Positions 1-5,612 of a DNA stretch of 5,698 bases are shown one piece after another. The notes under the pieces are model-generated. The model had not been told where the DNA came from. It did no database searches and was given only the letters and a program-made list of their open reading frames with translations. Origin of the DNA: Chloroflexota bacterium (lineage in GTDB: Bacteria; Chloroflexota; Ktedonobacteria; Ktedonobacterales; Ktedonobacteraceae); contig JAJZEJ010000736.1 in assembly GCA_021828635.1 (NCBI GenBank), positions 1 to 5,698 on the forward strand, read 5' to 3'. Numbering within the stretch: the stretch's first letter is position 1; each line of letters begins with the position of its first letter. A program made the translations under genes and the position numbers.

Positions 1-1
1 G

Positions 2-1018
2 GTCATCGAATATCATTGGGGTGACTTCAAGCATGATCCCATCGAAGTACTGCACGATTACTTCGATGGCTTTCTCTATTGGGCTAACTGGGGTTCGCCC
101 GAACTGGCATTTCGCCTTCCACACGGCATCTTGCCTGCCGATCTCATCGCGGATTATGACTTCGAGGATTTCGTCATCTTTACCCAATACCCCAAGTATG
201 ACACCTTCGATATCCACTTTGGCGAAATGGAACCTCCCGATGAGTGGACGGAATATGACCTGGGATCGCTGATTGCCATTCGTGATGAACTGATGGAAGG
301 CGATCTGCGTGCGCTCTATATTGCCTGGCTAGCAGCTCAGAGCGTGATAGGGAACGACGAAGAGGAGGATTATGAGATTACGGTACCACCTGTTCCATCT
401 GCTTTTGGCGCACTGACGGCGGCGCAGCAAGAACTGGCGGACTTGTTGCAGGTGCCAGAAGAACTGCTCGTCGCAGCATCTCGACATAGCAACGCCGCCG
501 TATCATCAACCAGCGACGATTTGGTCGCATGGATCAAGCTGCTACCACCAGAGCGCCGCGACGATTATCTATTGCGCTTAGCACGCAATGAGCCAGGGCT
601 GAGCCGATTGCTGGTCAAGGAGTTGCGCGAACTGGGTAAAGATAAAACTTCGGCAACACCGTCAGAGGGTGAACATGTCACCTATGCCACGTTGCTTACC
701 GAAAGCAAAACCATTAAAACCCAACTGGCTCGAGAGAAACGGGAACAGGAACGGTTAGAACATGAACGCCATCTGCAAGACATCCATGACAAGCAGGATG
801 ATTACTGGCGTCAGATCGATCAGGCAGCGGCACGCGGTACGAGTACAGGCTACGATGAAGCCACGCGCTTATTAGTTGAGCTACGTGAAGCTACCGATCA
901 CTTCAAAGAGACTCAGCAATTTCAGGAACATTTTCGCACTTGGATTCGGTCTCACACGCGCCGTCCTGCTCTGCTCAAACGCTTGCAAGCCCAAAAGTTC
1001 ACCTTGCCAGATGCATAA
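2..1018 (+). CDS. Conserved uncharacterized protein, 5'-truncated by the window edge
   Basis: The reading frame is open from position 2 to a TAA at 1016-1018, giving 338 visible residues. It has no start in the window, and the TTG at 131 is only an internal codon. The first visible residues (EYHWGDFK, then YFDGFLYWANWG and FRLPHGIL, about residues 3-45) match from memory the N-terminal signature of a widespread uncharacterized bacterial family (EYHWGDFKGDP... YFDAFLYxANWG), so roughly 40 residues are probably missing. An acidic middle (EEEDYEI near residue 120) leads to a helical part. A charged coiled-coil-like stretch (REKREQERLEHERH, about residues 243-256) precedes a terminal helical module (GYDEATRLLVELREA ... 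RRPALLKRLQ). That last module resembles C-termini I associate with some SWIM zinc-finger proteins, but no SWIM cysteines or histidines are visible here. No signal peptide or membrane segment is seen. It converges on deoC. The gene is certain; its function is unknown. Confidence 0.85.
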   Translation, partial: VIEYHWGDFKHDPIEVLHDYFDGFLYWANWGSPELAFRLPHGILPADLIADYDFEDFVIFTQYPKYDTFDIHFGEMEPPDEWTEYDLGSLIAIRDELMEGDLRALYIAWLAAQSVIGNDEEEDYEITVPPVPSAFGALTAAQQELADLLQVPEELLVAASRHSNAAVSSTSDDLVAWIKLLPPERRDDYLLRLARNEPGLSRLLVKELRELGKDKTSATPSEGEHVTYATLLTESKTIKTQLAREKREQERLEHERHLQDIHDKQDDYWRQIDQAAARGTSTGYDEATRLLVELREATDHFKETQQFQEHFRTWIRSHTRRPALLKRLQAQKFTLPDA

Positions 1019-1085
1019 AAATCTGTACGGACCGATTTATCGCGTCCGCCTTGTCCAAATGCGGACGGATGCGGTGAACCGGTCT
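1019..1085. terminator. Convergent intergenic stem-loop, possible bidirectional terminator
   Basis: Between the two convergent stop codons, CGTCCGC (1043-1049) and GCGGACG (1061-1067) form a perfect 7-bp GC-rich stem around an 11-nt loop. An outer pair, GACCG (1030-1034) with CGGTC (1080-1084), could close a larger structure, and CGGAC at 1028-1032 offers an alternative partner. There is no T-run on either strand, so this is not a classical intrinsic terminator. A role in ending the converging transcripts is inferred from position only. Confidence 0.35.
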
Positions 1086-2081
1086 CTACATTACCATAGG
1101 GTTATGATGCGCCGCCGCATAGTGACCGGTAACAAAGTGCGAAAGTTGCCGCTCAATATCGGAAAGTAGGCCACTGGCACCGATGCGAAACAACGCATTG
1201 TCTAGCCACTCGTTGCCCAATTCCTCTTTCATCAGCATCAGCCAGTCCAGCGATTCTTTCGCGCTACGGATACCCCCGGCAGGCTTAAACCCAACTTTGT
1301 AGCCTGTGCGCTCAGCATATTCACGAATGGCACGCACCATCACCAGACCAACCGGCAGGATAGCGTTAACTGCCTCCTTGCCCGTGGACGTTTTGATAAA
1401 GTCGGCTCCAGCCATCATGCAAACCAAACTAGCCATCGCCACATTGCGCAAGGTTGCCAGTTCATGCGTCGCTAGAATAGTCTTCATATGCGCTTCGCCA
1501 CAAGCGGCACGAAAAGCCTTGACCTCATCATATAACGCCTGCCATTTACCAGTTAATACGTGTGTCCGTGAAATGACGATATCGATCTCTGCCGCGCCAG
1601 CATCAACGGAGGCAGTGATCTCGCCTAACTTCTGCTCAAATGGGTTCTGTCCGGCAGGGAAACCGGTCGAAACAGCGGCTACCGGAATGCCAGAGCCACG
1701 CAGTGCCTCAACCGCCGTTGGCACAAGATTATGATACACGCAGACCGCGCCAACCTTGAGATCAAGACTACCCACGCCCATCGCTTCAAGCAGTTCCTGG
1801 CGTATCGGCTGACGCGCTTTGGCACATAAGCGGCGCACATTACTGGGTGTGTCGTCTCCAGCTAGCGTGGTCAGGTCCAGACAGGTGATTGCCCGCAAAA
1901 GCCATGCCGCCTGCCACTCTTTTTTGACGGTGCGGCGCGTCGGTATCGTGGCTGCACGGCGCTCAACGGCACTGCGATTCACATATATCTGATGGAGCCA
2001 ACCCAGGTCCAAAGGCATACCAGGGTTGCGCGGATACGCTATTTTCTGCGACTGCACTGTCGGTCTTTCAGTAGTTGTCAT
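1086..2081 (-). CDS. deoC: Deoxyribose-phosphate aldolase (long, DERA-like form)
   Basis: Class I aldolase that reversibly cleaves 2-deoxy-D-ribose 5-phosphate into glyceraldehyde 3-phosphate and acetaldehyde, the last step of deoxynucleoside catabolism in the cytosol. At 331 residues it follows the long form typified by human DERA (about 318 residues) rather than the 259-residue E. coli enzyme. It shares RRTVKKEWQAAWLL (49-62), DLTTL.GDDT, VLTG.W.ALYDE and KPAGGIRSAK with that form. The TIM-barrel catalytic set is present: Asp167 in EIDIVI, Schiff-base Lys230 in FIKTSTGK, and Lys266 in VGFKPAGG. The phosphate-site motif reads GASG (301-304), so the residue matching E. coli Ser239 is Gly304. 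The ATG at 2081 is chosen because AGAAGAGG lies 7 nt upstream and homology begins soon after. A TTG at 2159 would add 26 residues with four cysteines that do not look like DeoC. No convincing promoter was found, although TTGACA occurs on this strand at 2159-2154. Confidence 0.95.
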   Translation of the reverse strand: MTTTERPTVQSQKIAYPRNPGMPLDLGWLHQIYVNRSAVERRAATIPTRRTVKKEWQAAWLLRAITCLDLTTLAGDDTPSNVRRLCAKARQPIRQELLEAMGVGSLDLKVGAVCVYHNLVPTAVEALRGSGIPVAAVSTGFPAGQNPFEQKLGEITASVDAGAAEIDIVISRTHVLTGKWQALYDEVKAFRAACGEAHMKTILATHELATLRNVAMASLVCMMAGADFIKTSTGKEAVNAILPVGLVMVRAIREYAERTGYKVGFKPAGGIRSAKESLDWLMLMKEELGNEWLDNALFRIGASGLLSDIERQLSHFVTGHYAAAHHNPMVM

Positions 2082-2087
2082 AGGGAA

Positions 2088-2095
2088 GCCTCTTC
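2088..2095 (-). promoter_or_regulatory. Ribosome binding site of deoC
   Basis: On the minus strand AGAAGAGG is followed after 7 nt by the ATG at 2081. This supports the 331-residue start over the upstream in-frame TTG at 2159, which has no comparable purine-rich site at good spacing. Confidence 0.65.
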
Positions 2096-2142
2096 TACCA
2101 TACTGACAAGGTGGACAACATTTATGTACATCTTCCAGTATG

Positions 2143-2155
2143 CAATGGGCCATTG
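2143..2155. repeat. 13-bp palindrome in the deoC/hydrolase divergent spacer
   Basis: CAATGG-G-CCATTG is a perfect inverted repeat with 6-bp arms around one base. It sits 62 bp upstream of the deoC start and 150 bp upstream of the hydrolase start, and it touches a TTGACA box (2159-2154, minus strand). Its size and place fit an operator half-site pair, but no regulator is encoded nearby, so the role is inferred. The rest of the 223-bp spacer contains a pyrimidine-rich stretch (about 2240-2275) and no clear -10/-35 pair. Confidence 0.4.
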
Positions 2156-2304
2156 TCAAGAAATTTGTCGCACAAAAACCTTCAGTTGGTATACAACACT
2201 GCCGATAGAGTAATCAGAGGGAGGGGCAAGGCCATACCAACCTACCTGCCTCTCCTCTACATCCTCTCTATCTTACAATGCCCGCCGAATGAAGGACCAC
2301 TCTT

Positions 2305-3483
2305 ATGCATACCGCAAATAACCCTCTTGCCTGTCTGGTAACAATCCACGGCATCAGCTTTCAACAACCACCTCAACCTGCATTGGGTCTCCCTGGCTAT
2401 GCCGACGGGCTTCATCAACATCTCAGCAAGTATCTTACACCCTCAATACTTGGCGATGACCCACAACGTTCACGCTCACAGCGCGGCGAAAATGGCCCTA
2501 TTTATGTGCAGAGTTGCTGGCCACTCGAAAGCGGCAATTCCGAACAGGGACTGGTTCGCCTCGGCCAGTGGTCAACAGATATACGCCATATCGATTGCAT
2601 ATCAGCTCCATTAACAGCAGAAAACGCACGCATTGCGCATATCGCGCTGGTCTATTCGCCACTAGAAGAGGAAAAAGCACAAGTGGGCGCGGGATTCGTA
2701 GCCGGTTCCATGAGCCTCGCCCGCATGTCGCATTATGCTCACATCACTGGCCTGATACACCTGCTGCTTAGCGATGGTCTGGCAATCAGCAGGCATCACA
2801 CCACCAATAACGTACAACCCGGCACAAACTTGATACCACGCCATACGTCTGCGACCACGCCTATAGGCCATCATTCAAATGGATTGCTCACCGTCATGCG
2901 CAATCTTGAAGATGATGTCGCCGCTTATGTCAGCCATAATGGACAACGTGAACGCATTCGGGAATTTGTCTATAAAGCGTTGCTGCGCCTGGCAGCGCGA
3001 AATGATGTGACGAGTATCATCATCAATGCTCATAGCAACGGCACAGTGATCGCGCTAGATGTGCTACGGCAACTACCAACATGCGCAGCATTGAAAATTA
3101 AAGCTATCGTGACTGCCGGTAGCCCGTTGCGTAAGTATGTTGATCTCTTCCATTGGGGCCATCAAATCGAGAGTACCATTGCCATACCTCCCTGGCTCAA
3201 CTTCTGGGACGAATACGATCCTGTGGCCGACCCACTAGCTCCGCCGCTGAGTTGGCACCACAGCGACCCTATTCCGTCTCCTTGTAAACCCTCACTGTTT
3301 CAATATATCGATTCCAATACTGGTGCCGTCTCGAATATCGATATCAAAGATATTCAGGTGGACAATCTGACGCATAGCTATGGCGGTGGCTTGCAGGCAC
3401 ACAATTACTGGGATAACGAGGAGGAGTTTGTAAAGCCATTGGCTGGCCTCTTACTAAGGCTTACTGTCCATAAGTCCAGTTGA
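2305..3483 (+). CDS. Alpha/beta-hydrolase fold protein (lipase/esterase-like)
   Basis: A 392-residue protein with the marks of a serine hydrolase. VTIHGISF (12-19) is the strand plus HG loop that usually forms the oxyanion hole. IIINAHSNGTVIALDVL (238-254) is a strand, nucleophile elbow and helix, with Ser244 in AHSNG. This is the Ala-for-Gly version of GxSxG also found in Bacillus-type lipases. VTAGSPL (269-275) follows as the next strand. Asp302, Asp305 or Asp309 in NFWDEYDPVADPL could supply the acid, and His366 in QAHNYWDN the histidine. The long stretch at 45-210 would be a cap or insertion. No signal peptide or membrane segment is visible, so it is probably cytosolic. The start is well supported, with GAAGGA 8 nt upstream of the ATG. 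It is transcribed alone, divergently from deoC. The substrate cannot be read from the sequence; esterase, thioesterase or lipase remain possible. Confidence 0.8.
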   Translation: MHTANNPLACLVTIHGISFQQPPQPALGLPGYADGLHQHLSKYLTPSILGDDPQRSRSQRGENGPIYVQSCWPLESGNSEQGLVRLGQWSTDIRHIDCISAPLTAENARIAHIALVYSPLEEEKAQVGAGFVAGSMSLARMSHYAHITGLIHLLLSDGLAISRHHTTNNVQPGTNLIPRHTSATTPIGHHSNGLLTVMRNLEDDVAAYVSHNGQRERIREFVYKALLRLAARNDVTSIIINAHSNGTVIALDVLRQLPTCAALKIKAIVTAGSPLRKYVDLFHWGHQIESTIAIPPWLNFWDEYDPVADPLAPPLSWHHSDPIPSPCKPSLFQYIDSNTGAVSNIDIKDIQVDNLTHSYGGGLQAHNYWDNEEEFVKPLAGLLLRLTVHKSS

Positions 3484-3504
3484 CAAGAGTGTGCTTGCGG
3501 ATGA

Positions 3505-3525
3505 TACTACACAACAGAAGTAGTA
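3505..3525. repeat. Stem-loop downstream of the hydrolase gene
   Basis: TACTAC (3505-3510) and GTAGTA (3520-3525) are perfect 6-bp arms around a 9-nt loop, 22 bp past the hydrolase stop codon. The stem is weak and has no T-run, so termination is only a possibility. Confidence 0.3.
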
Positions 3526-3566
3526 GCCCTAGCACAGAGGATGCTATGTGGGCAGAGTGTTGAAGA

Positions 3567-3582
3567 GGAACCCAGATGTTCC
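3567..3582 (+). repeat. Small hairpin in the leader of the flavin reductase gene
   Basis: GGAAC (3567-3571) pairs with GTTCC (3578-3582) around a 6-nt loop. A competing pairing of GTGGG (3548-3552) with CCCAC (3581-3585) is possible. Both lie within 90 nt upstream of the ATG at 3634. I do not recognise a riboswitch class; in particular, the conserved FMN-element boxes are absent. Confidence 0.3.
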
Positions 3583-3633
3583 CACGAGCCGCGAAGGGGC
3601 GTTGCTACGTTTGGCATAAAGGATAAAGTTTAG

Positions 3634-4311
3634 ATGGCAATTGATAAAGATTTCTTTCGACAGGTCATGGGGCGCTTTGCGACAGGGGTGACAGTTGTTA
3701 CGACACACGATCATGGTACGCCTGCGGGCTTGACAGTCAACGCATTTACATCGCTCTCGCTCAATCCTCCCCTCGTACTCATCTGTGTAGACCTGACTAG
3801 TAGCGTGCTACCTATCATCCGAGAAAGTGGCATTTTTGCTGTCAATATTCTCGACTCACAACAAGAATATCTCTCGACCTGCTTCGCCACACCGTCAGCC
3901 GACCGCTATGAGCATTTCTGCTATGCCGATTTTCAGAGCGCCGCAACTGGCGCACCGATTCTCAATGGCACGCTGGCCTTTATTGATACGCGCATCGTAG
4001 CGGAATATCCAGGCGGCGATCACGTGATCTTCATCGGTCAGGTCGAGGCAATGGGTGCGGCAGGGCAGATTGTCTTCGCCGACGGCCTAGCACCAGCACA
4101 GTCCACAATCACAACAGATACAGCAAGCGCAACCGACGCAGAGGCACTACCGCTCGGCTATTATCGTGGGCAATATCGTCATCTCGCCCCAGACTACACA
4201 AAACCAAGCCTGAACTCGCATACGGCCCACGTTGCCCACGCTGCACAGGATGGTCAGAATCATCAACAAGTAGCCGACGCATATACTGAGGAGAAGGTTG
4301 AGCAGCACTAA
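3634..4311 (+). CDS. Flavin reductase-like, FMN-binding split-barrel protein
   Basis: A 225-residue member of the flavin reductase domain family (HpaC/RutF type), which uses NAD(P)H to reduce FMN or FAD, often for a partner monooxygenase. The split barrel is clear: FATGVTVVTT (15-24), GLTVNAFTSLSLNPPLVLICV (32-52), FAVNILD (68-74), GDHVIFIGQVEA (128-139, with the conserved Asp-His pair at 129-130) and PLGYYRGQYRHL (173-184). Two parts are unusual: a Thr/Ala-rich insertion (about 154-170) before the last strand, and a 40-residue tail rich in His, Ala and Gln after residue 185, where family members usually end. The ATG has AAAGGA 10 nt upstream. The 3' end overlaps the UDG-like gene by 14 bp, implying co-transcription. 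No monooxygenase partner is in the window, so its electron acceptor is unknown. Confidence 0.88.
   Translation: MAIDKDFFRQVMGRFATGVTVVTTHDHGTPAGLTVNAFTSLSLNPPLVLICVDLTSSVLPIIRESGIFAVNILDSQQEYLSTCFATPSADRYEHFCYADFQSAATGAPILNGTLAFIDTRIVAEYPGGDHVIFIGQVEAMGAAGQIVFADGLAPAQSTITTDTASATDAEALPLGYYRGQYRHLAPDYTKPSLNSHTAHVAHAAQDGQNHQQVADAYTEEKVEQH
4288..4297 (+). promoter_or_regulatory. Ribosome binding site inside the flavin reductase gene, setting a TTG start
   Basis: GAGGAGAAGG directly precedes the TTG at 4298, within the last codons of the upstream gene. The next in-frame ATG is 50 codons further on, inside the GQAPG domain and after the first cysteine pair. The TTG is therefore the only start that keeps the whole domain. 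The arrangement suggests translational coupling. Confidence 0.7.
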
Positions 4312-4930
4312 TAATCTTGAAGAGGAAGAACGCATCCAGGCAGTATTTGCTCTGCAACAACGTATCCTTGCCTGCCGCCGTTGCCAGGAACATGGCTACC
4401 TGCGACATGCCCATCCTATCGTCAGTGGACACGCCACTGATCGTATCATGGTTATCGGGCAAGCTCCAGGGCATCGCTCAGTGGCAAAAGAGACGCCATT
4501 CAGCGGACCGGGCGGTCAGGTACTTCAGAAGTGGTTAGAGCAGGCCGGTTTTCCGCCGGGCTACCTGCACGAGCATTGTTATCTCACCTCGCTCACGCAT
4601 TGTGACCCCGGCAAAAATCTACGCGGTGAGGGCGATAGACGCCCATCCGCGCCAGAATTGGCACTATGTCGGCCATTTTTACAAGCAGAGATGCACATTG
4701 TGCAACCAAAAGTAGCTCTATTGCTAGGAAGTATGGCAATAGAGGCATTTACAGGCAAAGTGTGCCTGGAAGACGTAATCGGCACGTATCGTGAGCAGGA
4801 GGGCATACTGCTGTTGCCATTACCACACCCATCTGGCGTCAGTCGCTGGCTCAATGACCCGCAACATCAACACTTGCATCAGCAAGCACTCGCTCTACTC
4901 GCGGACTGGCGCGAAACATACAGCCTGTAA
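4298..4930 (+). CDS. Uracil-DNA glycosylase superfamily protein, 4Fe-4S type (family 4-like)
   Basis: A 210-residue protein of the uracil-DNA glycosylase superfamily, which excises deaminated bases to start base-excision repair. Motif 1 reads GQAPG (54-58) and is followed by ETPFSGPGGQVL (65-76), matching the GEAPG...PF.G.AG.LL pattern of family 4 except Gln for Glu. The final motif is LPHPSGVSRWLN (175-186), with the conserved His177. Four cysteines fit the family 4 iron-sulfur ligands: Cys26 and Cys29 (CRRC), Cys102 (HCDPGKN) and Cys124 (LCRPFL). The last two are 21 residues apart, where about 16 is typical of family 4. These features fit a subgroup usually annotated only as UDG family protein, so base specificity and even activity are uncertain. 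Translation starts at TTG behind a strong purine-rich site and overlaps the flavin reductase gene by 14 bp. The gene converges on an Fe-S scaffold gene. Confidence 0.87.
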   Translation: MSSTNNLEEEERIQAVFALQQRILACRRCQEHGYLRHAHPIVSGHATDRIMVIGQAPGHRSVAKETPFSGPGGQVLQKWLEQAGFPPGYLHEHCYLTSLTHCDPGKNLRGEGDRRPSAPELALCRPFLQAEMHIVQPKVALLLGSMAIEAFTGKVCLEDVIGTYREQEGILLLPLPHPSGVSRWLNDPQHQHLHQQALALLADWRETYSL

Positions 4931-4938
4931 CATAACCA

Positions 4939-5361
4939 TTACTGTTTTTCAGTAGAAGATGCAGAAGAGTTTTCAGCCAGCTTATGCATGTGGAACTCAT
5001 GCACGCCTTTTTTGAGTGTACCAAGCGCCAGCGTGGCACAGGTCGGACGGGTCATCACCAGTTCACGGCCAAGCTCATCAATTAAGTCTTCAAAGCTCAG
5101 ATTCTCGATCTCTTCCGCCGTCATGCCCTGCACCATTTCAGTCACATAGGAGGCGGCCGCACGGCTGATAGTGCATCCCTCACCATCCCAATGCACATCT
5201 TCAACCTTACCATCCTTATCGAAACGTGCATACATAGTAATCACATCAGCACAACCGGGGTTGCCACCCTTCAAGTTCACATCGGCCTCATCCAAAGGGC
5301 CAAAGTTGCGCGGATTCTCATAATGATCTATCAAAAACTCAATAGCTTCCTGACGATTCAT
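4939..5361 (-). CDS. sufU: Fe-S cluster assembly scaffold, SufU/IscU family
   Basis: A 140-residue U-type scaffold that accepts sulfur from a cysteine desulfurase and builds or hands on Fe-S clusters in the cytosol. The three ligand cysteines are present: Cys37 in GGNPGCAD with the usual Asp39 two residues later, Cys63 in GEGCTISRAAAS, and Cys108 in RPTCATLALGTLKKG. Two features are mixed. The Cys63-Cys108 spacing (45) is close to E. coli IscU (43) and lacks the roughly 20-residue insertion of B. subtilis SufU. Yet the IscU His-Cys pair is replaced by Thr-Cys with a nearby SufU-like Arg105, and the LPPVK chaperone motif is absent. I use sufU, but a neutral scaffold name is also defensible. 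The C-terminal 12 residues are a Ser/Glu-rich tail. The ATG has GGGAG 6 nt upstream. No desulfurase gene is visible in the window. Confidence 0.9.
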   Translation of the reverse strand: MNRQEAIEFLIDHYENPRNFGPLDEADVNLKGGNPGCADVITMYARFDKDGKVEDVHWDGEGCTISRAAASYVTEMVQGMTAEEIENLSFEDLIDELGRELVMTRPTCATLALGTLKKGVHEFHMHKLAENSSASSTEKQ

Positions 5362-5404
5362 AGGTTACTCCCAGGGATAGAACTAACTGTACCTGACTAT
5401 TTGC

Positions 5405-5502
5405 CCGTAGGGGCGTGATGAATCACGCCCTTATACAGCGTCGATACGCCATCGTACAGCATCAACGGGGCAAACAGGGCGTGATGAATCACGCCCCTAC
5501 GG
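5405..5502. repeat. REPIN-like or MITE-like element: paired palindromic repeats
   Basis: Two identical 20-bp units, GGGCGTGATGAATCACGCCC, lie at 5411-5430 and 5477-5496, separated by 46 bp. Each folds into an 8-bp stem with a TGAA loop. The outer flanks are inverted: CCGTAG on the left (5405-5410) and CTACGG on the right (5497-5502), so the whole 98-bp block has inverted ends. Repeats beginning GTAGGGGCG are, from memory, common between genes in Chloroflexota and cyanobacteria. Such paired REPs are usually non-autonomous and moved by a RAYT-type transposase, which is not present here. The element lies in the upstream region of sufU. Confidence 0.8.
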
Positions 5503-5535
5503 TGCCGAACCAGCTTGCCGATCTTGCTTGTGAAA

Positions 5536-5555
5536 ATTCATCATCACACCCCTAC
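5536..5555 (-). repeat. Degenerate third copy of the palindromic repeat
   Basis: Read on the minus strand, CGTAGGGGTGTGATGATGAA matches the outer half of the intact repeat (CGTAGGGGCGTGATGAATCA) with one C-to-T change and then a TGA duplication. The closing arm of the hairpin is lost. It is a decayed or half copy 34 bp beyond the intact element. Confidence 0.55.
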
Positions 5556-5578
5556 GAGGTCACATGGGTTTGATCCAG

Positions 5579-5612
5579 GCAGACCAACGTTTAAGATAGC
5601 CCACAGGTCTGC
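5579..5612. repeat. 7-bp inverted repeat upstream of a promoter
   Basis: GCAGACC (5579-5585) and GGTCTGC (5606-5612) are perfect complementary arms around 20 nt. The right arm abuts a second inverted repeat and the -35 region of the promoter that follows, so an operator is possible. A transcribed hairpin is less likely, because it lies upstream of the predicted start. Confidence 0.4.

Noticed and set aside
1306..1734. 142-codon plus-strand frame inside deoC
   Set aside because: It is antisense to the conserved catalytic part of deoC. Its composition (Ser/Ala/Arg-rich, no domain) is typical of an antisense shadow.
2082..2159. 26-residue Cys-rich N-terminal extension of DeoC from a TTG start
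   Set aside because: It has no good ribosome binding site and no resemblance to DeoC, while the ATG at 2081 has a well-spaced AGAAGAGG. Four cysteines in 26 residues is odd but fits untranslated DNA read by chance.
2305..2340. Lipobox-like PLAC near the hydrolase N-terminus
   Set aside because: There is no basic n-region or hydrophobic stretch before Cys10, position -3 is Pro, and the segment leads straight into the first core strand VTIHG.
3484..3633. T-box or FMN riboswitch ahead of the flavin reductase
   Set aside because: The T-box TGGNACCGCG sequence and the FMN-element conserved boxes are absent. Only short generic hairpins can be seen.
4109..4474. 121-codon minus-strand frame across the flavin reductase and UDG-like genes
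   Set aside because: It lies antisense to two well-supported genes, has no recognisable motifs, and its translation looks like the shadow of the real coding frames.
5191..5418. 75-codon plus-strand frame over the scaffold gene start
   Set aside because: It is antisense to conserved scaffold residues including Cys37 and Cys63 regions and extends into the repeat, with no ribosome binding site or family resemblance.
5405..5502. CRISPR array from the repeated 20-bp units
   Set aside because: There are only two units with one 46-bp spacer, the flanks are inverted, the units are strong hairpins, and no cas genes are present. A REP-type element fits better.
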